NCBI RefSeq assembly: GCF_027622855.1
Contig: NZ_JAPZVR010000001.1
Location: forward strand, 391,272 to 455,271
Length of the DNA: 64,000 nucleotides
Reading direction: 5' to 3'
Origin: Glycomyces algeriensis
GTDB taxonomy: Bacteria > Actinomycetota > Actinomycetes > Mycobacteriales > Micromonosporaceae
In this document: one piece after another, positions 59,721 through 64,000 of the stretch
How the letters are laid out: each line of letters opens with the position of its first letter
Numbering within the stretch: the first letter of the stretch is position 1
The notes under the pieces: model-generated
What the model saw: the letters and a program-made list of their open reading frames with translations, nothing else
The model's database searches: none
What the model was told of the DNA's origin: nothing
Made by a program: the position numbers and the translations under genes

Positions 59721-60530
59721 TCAAGCCCCGTAACGGGATTCGAGCCAGTCGACGGCGAACGCCACCACGGCCGAGGCCTCGACGAGCACGCTGTCGGCTT
59801 CACCGATCAGGCCGCGCCGGCCGGCGCCGGACGCAAGGTGGTCCTCCACGATCTGCCGGAAGTAGTCCTCTTCGGGCCCGGGCACGACCGGCTCGCTCGT
59901 GTCGAACTCCTCGACCGTGCGCCAGACGGTCCCCTCCGGCGTCGCGAACGGGTACTCGATCCGGATGCGGCGCTTGGCCGGCAGCGCGGCCAGGTGTTCG
60001 GCGTGGTGCAGGATCGTCATCGTGTCGAGCGGCGCGCCGACCATGAGCACGCGCCCGCCTGCCGCGGCCAGCCGCGAGAACGGCGAGTCCTCGCCGTACC
60101 CGTAGTCGAGCGGGTGGTCCGCGGTGAACTCCTCGGCGCGGGCGCCGATCGCCGCCACCGAGGCGCCCGGGTTGCCGCTGCGGCGCACGCCGGGGCGGGT
60201 GCCGATGACGGCCGCGAGCACACCGTGGTCGCGCGCCGGCCGGGCCGTCGCCGGGTCGAAGGGCGGCACATGCTCGCGGAGCGCCTCGGCCACCCGGCCG
60301 TCCTCGTCCCAGACGTCGACGCTCAACTCCCAGTCCTGGTAGCTCAGCACCGTCCCGTGAGGACCGATGACGTCGAGCATCGCGTCGACCAGCGCGTCAG
60401 GGCCGCCGAGGACCGGCCCCACGCGGCCGAACGCCGCGTGGACCATCACGGCATCGCCCTCGGCCAGGCCGAGCCGCCGCAGGTCGGCGGCCAGATCCGA
60501 ACGTGTCAGCACTCGGGGAGTCTCGCTCAT
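59721..60530 (-). CDS. aminoglycoside N3-acetyltransferase family protein
   Basis: A 269-residue AAC(3) family enzyme, acetyl-CoA-dependent acetylation of an amino group. LRRLGLAEGDAVMVHAAFGRVGPVLGGPDALVDAML carries the CoA-binding block, RSGNPGASVAAIGARA and VLMVGAPLDTMTILHHAEHLA the catalytic His region. Only some family members modify aminoglycosides; chromosomal homologues can act on other amines. It overlaps the upstream MmyB-type regulator gene by four bases (ATGA). Confidence 0.87.
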   Translation of the reverse strand: MSETPRVLTRSDLAADLRRLGLAEGDAVMVHAAFGRVGPVLGGPDALVDAMLDVIGPHGTVLSYQDWELSVDVWDEDGRVAEALREHVPPFDPATARPARDHGVLAAVIGTRPGVRRSGNPGASVAAIGARAEEFTADHPLDYGYGEDSPFSRLAAAGGRVLMVGAPLDTMTILHHAEHLAALPAKRRIRIEYPFATPEGTVWRTVEEFDTSEPVVPGPEEDYFRQIVEDHLASGAGRRGLIGEADSVLVEASAVVAFAVDWLESRYGA

Positions 60531-61372
60531 CCGCCGAGCCTAGCCAGTTGCTCGGCGGCGTCAGTGCCCTCGATCGGGGCGAGCCACAGCAGGCGCTGGC
60601 CGCCGTCCTCGGTGAAGAGGTGGTGGCATTCGAGCTCGATCACGCCGATCGCCGGATGGACCAAGCGCTTGCGGTCGAAGCGGCGCACCGCCACGTCCCG
60701 CGCCTCCCACAGGCGGGCGAACACCTCGCTGCGGTCGAGGAGGTCGGCGATCATCTTCTCCGCCTCGGCGTCGCCGCCGGCGAGTGCGCGCCTCGCCGCG
60801 GTCGCCCGGGTGTCGGCGACGAAGGACTGCGCGTGCCGCTCGTGGTCCTCGGCCGGATAGATCGCGCGCGCGGAAGGATCGGTGAACCACCGGTAGACGA
60901 CGCTGCTCGTGTAGCTCGGCTCGCCGACCGGGTCCATCTCGCCCAGGAGCTCGGCCGCGAGCCGGTTCTGCGCGAGCGGCTGGTGCAGGTCGCTCATGAT
61001 CCGCGCCGGGGTCCCGTCGAGGCGCTCGAGCAGGGCCAGCAGGGACGGGTCGGTCTCGCGGGACGGCTCCCGGGGCGGCGGCGCCGGGTGCCCGGCCAGG
61101 TGGAACAGGTGGTCGCGCTCGTCACCGGTGAGTCGCAGCGCCCGCGCGAGCGCCAGCAGCATCTGCGCCGAGGGCTGCACGCCGCGCCCGCGCTCCAGCT
61201 CGATGTAGTAGTCGATCGAGGCGTTCGCGAGGAACGCGACCTCCTCGCGGCGCAGGCCGGGCACGCGGCGGCGCGGGCCGCCGGCCAGCCCGACGTCGGC
61301 GGGCCGCAGCCGGTCGCGGCGCGAGTGGAGGAAGGCGGCGAGTTCAGTGGCGTCCACCCCGCAATCATCCAC
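60527..61372 (-). CDS. XRE/MmyB-type transcriptional regulator
   Basis: A 281-residue regulator with an N-terminal XRE HTH (LAAFLHSRRDRLRPADVGL, VAFLANASIDYYIELERGRGVQPS) and a C-terminal MmyB-like ligand domain (ARIMSDLHQPLAQNRLAAELLGE, SVVYRWFTDPSARAIYPAED, FDRKRLVHPAIGVIELECHHLF). This domain can bind a small fatty-acid-like ligand. GTG 61370-61372 or GTG 61355-61357 may be the start; neither has a good ribosome site. Divergent from the SDR at 61496, the usual target of such regulators. Confidence 0.88.
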   Translation of the reverse strand: MDDCGVDATELAAFLHSRRDRLRPADVGLAGGPRRRVPGLRREEVAFLANASIDYYIELERGRGVQPSAQMLLALARALRLTGDERDHLFHLAGHPAPPPREPSRETDPSLLALLERLDGTPARIMSDLHQPLAQNRLAAELLGEMDPVGEPSYTSSVVYRWFTDPSARAIYPAEDHERHAQSFVADTRATAARRALAGGDAEAEKMIADLLDRSEVFARLWEARDVAVRRFDRKRLVHPAIGVIELECHHLFTEDGGQRLLWLAPIEGTDAAEQLARLGG

Positions 61373-61495
61373 GCCGCGGCGGGCCCGGGCGGGCGGGCCT
61401 GAGGGGGGTTGCCGACCCCGGGGTCAACGCAACCGCTGCTGACCAGGGAATTCAGCGCCAGAATGGCTTCGACGCCTCGAATGAAGGAGCACGCA

Positions 61496-62236
61496 ATGAG
61501 CATCGAGATGAACCGCACCGCCATCGTCACCGGCGGCTCGCGCGGCATCGGCCGCGCCGTCGTGCGGCGCCTCGCCGAGCAGGGCTACGCGGTCGTGGTC
61601 GGCTATGCAGGGAACGCTGATGAGGCCGCCGCGGCGGTGAAGGAGGCGGAGGCCGCGGGGGCCCAGGCGGTGGCGTACCGGGCGGACGTGGCCGACGAGA
61701 CGGCCGTCGCCGGGATGTTCGCCGAGGCCGAGAGCCGGTTCGGCGGCGTGGACGCGGTCGTGAACGCCGCGGGCCGGATGACGCTCGCGCGGGTCGAGGA
61801 CATCGACCTCGACGAGATGGACGCCTTGCATCGCACCAACATCCGCGGCGCGTTCGTCGTCGCCCGCGAGGCCGCCCGCCGGGTCCGCCCGGGTGGCTCG
61901 ATCACGCTGTTCTCCACTTCCGTGGTCGGCACCGCCTTCCCGACCTACGGCGCGTACGCCGCCAGCAAGGGCGCCGTCGAGGCCTTGACCATGGTGCTGG
62001 CCAAGGAGATGCGCGGCCGGGACGTCAACGTCAACACCGTGGCCCCCGGTCCGACCGCGACCGAGCTCTTCCTGGAGGGCAAGAGCGACGAGCTCGTGAC
62101 CCGGCTGGCGAAGTCGAACCCGCTCGAGCGCCTCGCCGAGCCGCGCGACATCGCCGAGGTCGCCGCGTTCCTCGCCACGCCCGCGGGCCACTGGGTGAAC
62201 GGCCAGGTCGTGCGCGCCAACGGCGGCATGGTGTGA
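61496..62236 (+). CDS. short-chain dehydrogenase/reductase
   Basis: A 246-residue classical SDR with TGGSRGIGRAVVRRL (NADP site), NAAGRMTLARVEDI, the catalytic YGAYAASKGAVE (YxxxK) and PGPTATELF. Reduces ketones of unknown identity. AAGGAG precedes ATG 61496; an upstream start would extend into the MmyB promoter. Divergent from the MmyB regulator, which is commonly paired with SDR genes. Confidence 0.9.
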   Translation: MSIEMNRTAIVTGGSRGIGRAVVRRLAEQGYAVVVGYAGNADEAAAAVKEAEAAGAQAVAYRADVADETAVAGMFAEAESRFGGVDAVVNAAGRMTLARVEDIDLDEMDALHRTNIRGAFVVAREAARRVRPGGSITLFSTSVVGTAFPTYGAYAASKGAVEALTMVLAKEMRGRDVNVNTVAPGPTATELFLEGKSDELVTRLAKSNPLERLAEPRDIAEVAAFLATPAGHWVNGQVVRANGGMV

Positions 62237-62305
62237 CGAACGGGGGAGGCGGTGACGCCTCCCCCGTTTCGATCGGTGCGAGCCGCGGGGACCTGCTTGA
62301 CTTCG

Positions 62306-62322
62306 ATACCCCAGGGGGGTAT
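62306..62322. promoter_or_regulatory. CsoR-like metal operator 1
   Basis: ATACCCC / GGGGTAT with a 3-bp spacer, resembling copper-sensor CsoR operators. Overlaps TATATT, a likely -10 element. Confidence 0.78.
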
Positions 62323-62337
62323 ATATTCATGTCGACC

Positions 62338-62358
62338 GGATACCCCACCGAGGTATCC
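62338..62358. promoter_or_regulatory. ATACC inverted repeat 2
   Basis: GGATACC / GGTATCC with a 7-bp spacer, 27 bp before the YHS start. A second possible binding site of the same sensor. Confidence 0.65.
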
Positions 62359-62384
62359 GAACTCCCGAGAGGAAGCGACCAGCC

Positions 62385-62621
62385 ATGTGCCACACCGAAG
62401 CCGCGAGCTGCTGCAGCACCACCGAAGCCCGCACCCCCGCCGCACCCGAGGACACCGCCGAGACCACCTGCCCGGTCATGGCCGGCACCCCGGTCGTGAA
62501 GGCCGTCGCCGAGTCCAAGGGCCTCTTCCGCGACCACGAGGGCCGCCGCTACTGGTTCTGCTGCGCCGGATGCGGCCCCGCCTTCGACGCCGACCCCGCC
62601 AAGTACACGACCGCGGCCTGA
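62385..62621 (+). CDS. small Cys-rich YHS-domain metal protein
   Basis: A 78-residue protein with N-terminal [15 protein letters not shown] (four Cys or His in the first 10 residues) and a YHS-like module: [36 protein letters not shown]. The CPVM and FCCAGC pairs likely bind a soft metal such as copper or mercury. Similar short proteins accompany copper or heavy-metal resistance genes. Preceded by GAGAGGAAG and a CsoR-like operator, but no metal pump or regulator gene is in the window. Confidence 0.85.
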   Translation: MCHTEAASCCSTTEARTPAAPEDTAETTCPVMAGTPVVKAVAESKGLFRDHEGRRYWFCCAGCGPAFDADPAKYTTAA

Positions 62622-62625
62622 CCAC

Positions 62626-62670
62626 CGCGAACGGGGCCCGGCGCCACCGGCGCGCCGGGCCCCGTTCGCG
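62626..62670 (+). terminator. 19-bp perfect-stem terminator after YHS gene
   Basis: Arms 62626-62644 and 62652-62670 pair perfectly over 19 bp with a 7-nt loop. The strongest stem in the window; no T tract. Confidence 0.85.
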
Positions 62671-62782
62671 TGCCGTGCGAAAGCCCCGCCGACCCCGGTC
62701 CGGGGGAGCAGCCGGCACTCCCCGCGTCACCGACCCGACCGGCGGTCGCCGCCGGCCCGCGCCCGGATGGCAGCATGGGCAC

Positions 62783-63100
62783 GTGCCAGCAAGTACAGCC
62801 GTGCTCCCGTCCGCCGCGGCGATCGAGACCGAGCGATCCGCCACGCCCTCCGCGACCGTCGAGCCCGACGTCCCGTGGATCACCCTCGTGCACAACGACC
62901 CGGTCAACCTGATGAGCTACGTCGCGTACGTCTTCCAGTCGTACTTCGGCTTCTCCGAGATGAAGGCGAACCAGCTGATGCTCGACGTCCACAACAAGGG
63001 CCGCGCGGTCGTCTCCAGCGGCACCCGCGAGGAGATGGAGCGCGACGTGCAGGCCATGCACGGCTACGGCCTCTGGGCCACGCTCAGGCAGGACCGCTAG
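62783..63100 (+). CDS. clpS: ATP-dependent Clp protease adaptor ClpS
   Basis: A 105-residue Clp[22 protein letters not shown], the core NDP and the later [32 protein letters not shown]. It binds N-degron substrates and passes them to ClpC/ClpA. N-terminal about 25 residues are disordered. The GTG at 62783 is the probable start, lacking a clear ribosome site, so it may be leaderless; GTG 62801 is a second option. Overlaps DUF2017 by one base (TAGTG), the conserved actinobacterial order. Confidence 0.92.
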   Translation: MPASTAVLPSAAAIETERSATPSATVEPDVPWITLVHNDPVNLMSYVAYVFQSYFGFSEMKANQLMLDVHNKGRAVVSSGTREEMERDVQAMHGYGLWATLRQDR

Positions 63101-63714
63101 TGGGCGGCTACTTCGAGGCCGCGAGCGGCGGCGCCGCCGCCGAGTTCGACGAGTTCGAGGCCGCGCTGCTGGCCGCCTACGCCAGGAAGATCCTGGAGCT
63201 CGTCGACGTTCCCGACACCGCCACCGGGACCGCCGAGGACCTCATCGCCTCCGCCTTCAGCGAAGGCCCCACCGAACGCCCCGCGGACCCGGCGCTGGCC
63301 CGGCTCTTCCCGGACGCCTACACCGATCTCGGCCCGGACGGCGACGCGGAGGCGGCCTCGGCCGAGTTCCGCCGCTACACCGAGAACGACCTGCGCGCCC
63401 GCAAGCGCGACGACGCCCGGGCGGTGGTCCGCGCGCTCGAGGAGCTGTTCCCGGACGACCCGGAGAACCTGCTCAACCCGGGAACCAGAAGCGCCGCAGT
63501 GCATCTGGACCCGGACGACTGCCGCCAGTGGCTGGGCGCCCTGAACGACCTGCGGCTGGTCATGGCGTCGTGGCTCGACATCACCGACGACGAGGACTTC
63601 GACGAGCTCATGGACCTCGACCAGGACGACCCGCGCGCGCTGCTCGTGGCCACCTACGGGTGGCTGACCACGATGCAGGACACGCTGGTCGAGGCGATGA
63701 TGCGATCCCTTTAG
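63100..63714 (+). CDS. DUF2017 family protein (AosR-like)
   Basis: A 204-residue DUF2017 protein: GGYFEAASGGAAAEFDEFEAALL, EFRRYTENDLRARKRDDARAVVRALEELFPDD, LDPDDCRQWLGALNDLRLVMASWLDITDDEDF. The mycobacterial homologue AosR has been described as an oxidative-stress regulator. One-base overlap with clpS, so coexpressed. Start GTG 63100-63102. Followed by a hairpin complex before the contig-end tract. Confidence 0.88.
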   Translation: MGGYFEAASGGAAAEFDEFEAALLAAYARKILELVDVPDTATGTAEDLIASAFSEGPTERPADPALARLFPDAYTDLGPDGDAEAASAEFRRYTENDLRARKRDDARAVVRALEELFPDDPENLLNPGTRSAAVHLDPDDCRQWLGALNDLRLVMASWLDITDDEDFDELMDLDQDDPRALLVATYGWLTTMQDTLVEAMMRSL

Positions 63715-63792
63715 CGGTGCGGAATCGGCGAAGGCCGAGGGGGCGCTGCCGTGCCGCCCCGGATGCGCTCGCCGCTCAGGTTCGTCGCAAAG

Positions 63793-63852
63793 CGGAGGCG
63801 GACAACGGCCGGGCGTAGGGGATGCCCCTTACCCACCCGCTGTCCGCCTCCG
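63793..63852 (+). terminator. nested hairpin after DUF2017 gene
   Basis: Outer stem CGGAGGCGGACA / TGTCCGCCTCCG (12 bp) encloses a smaller GTAGGGG / CCCCTTAC stem, about 80 bp after the stop codon. Confidence 0.68.
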
Positions 63853-63929
63853 ACCAACCGAAAAGGACCACTCTCCCACAAGGGTCCGACGCACTCTCGT
63901 GTATTCCCAGCTCAGAGTGGCCGACCGGC

Positions 63930-64000
63930 CGAGGGGGCCCGGCCCGGGGGCCGGGGCGGCGGGGGCCCCCCCGGGGGGCCGGCGCGCGCCCGGGGGGGCG
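63930..64000. other. G-rich terminal tract, probable contig end
   Basis: Runs such as GGGGGCCCGGCCCGGGGG with a few CGCGC words continue to the last base. Same character as the two suspect internal tracts; no gene is supported here. Confidence 0.7.

Noticed and set aside
63853..63930. Partial tRNA near AGCTCAGAGTGG
   Set aside because: One D-arm-like word without acceptor or anticodon stems; no cloverleaf can be drawn.

Overview
The window is very GC-rich (about 70% by eye) with strong GC3 bias, frequent GTG starts and many ATGA or GTGA stop/start overlaps. It carries a ClpS-DUF2017 pair, AfsR/SARP-type and MmyB-type regulators, and a UbiA-type polyprenyl transferase. Together these point to a filamentous actinobacterium, of a Glycomyces/Micromonospora kind; the genus cannot be fixed from sequence alone. 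I count about 58 protein genes. I recognised no rRNA, tRNA, CRISPR array, insertion sequence or phage gene.

Layout. 1-6.3 kb: 3' part of a GH2 beta-mannosidase, a Cys/Met-type PLP enzyme divergent from an Lrp regulator, a RibD/DHFR-like reductase, a 7-bp x 12 tandem repeat, a membrane protein and a serine/threonine dehydratase. 6.6-17.9 kb: a LacI-controlled sugar operon (ROK kinase, long mannose-6-phosphate isomerase, ABC importer, (alpha/alpha)6 glycosidase, SGNH esterase, secreted DUF4185 propeller). 18-20.5 kb: ferredoxin, FMN-binding and VOC operon plus a CGNR regulator sharing a palindromic operator motif. 20.6-22 kb: a second DHFR-like gene and two small SMR exporters behind what reads as a guanidine-III riboswitch. 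22.2-26.5 kb: galactarate/talarate catabolism (dehydratase, IclR, ketoglutarate-semialdehyde dehydrogenase, TSUP transporter). 26.6-30.6 kb: L-2-hydroxyglutarate oxidase, a quinone-oxidoreductase-like protein divergent from a TetR regulator across two operators, a cupin and a DoxX protein. 30.9-39.5 kb: a cell-envelope glycoconjugate locus (two GT2, flippase-like protein, GT4, EEP hydrolase, UbiA transferase, epimerase, class-III aminotransferase). 39.7-46 kb: aldo-keto reductases, a small SARP, an LLM monooxygenase, a nitroreductase and DUF1684. 46.3-55.3 kb: a second LacI-controlled sugar operon with a secreted clan-A-like glycosidase and a GH36 alpha-galactosidase. 55.5-64 kb: VanZ-like protein, a large HEAT/DUF4132 protein, AAC(3) with an MmyB regulator, an SDR, a metal-type YHS protein behind a CsoR-like operator, ClpS and DUF2017.

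How it works together. Two extracellular-glycan systems (mannose-linked and alpha-galactoside-linked) and a sugar-acid pathway suggest a soil or plant-litter saprophyte feeding hexoses and aldarates into central metabolism. The envelope locus is the least explained block and the best candidate for undescribed biochemistry.

Assembly warning. Three places (19091-19121, 32735-32840, 63930-64000) have homopolymeric G then C tracts that look like false joins or a contig end made from poly-G read tails, not biology. Synteny across the first two, especially the middle of the envelope locus, is unproven.
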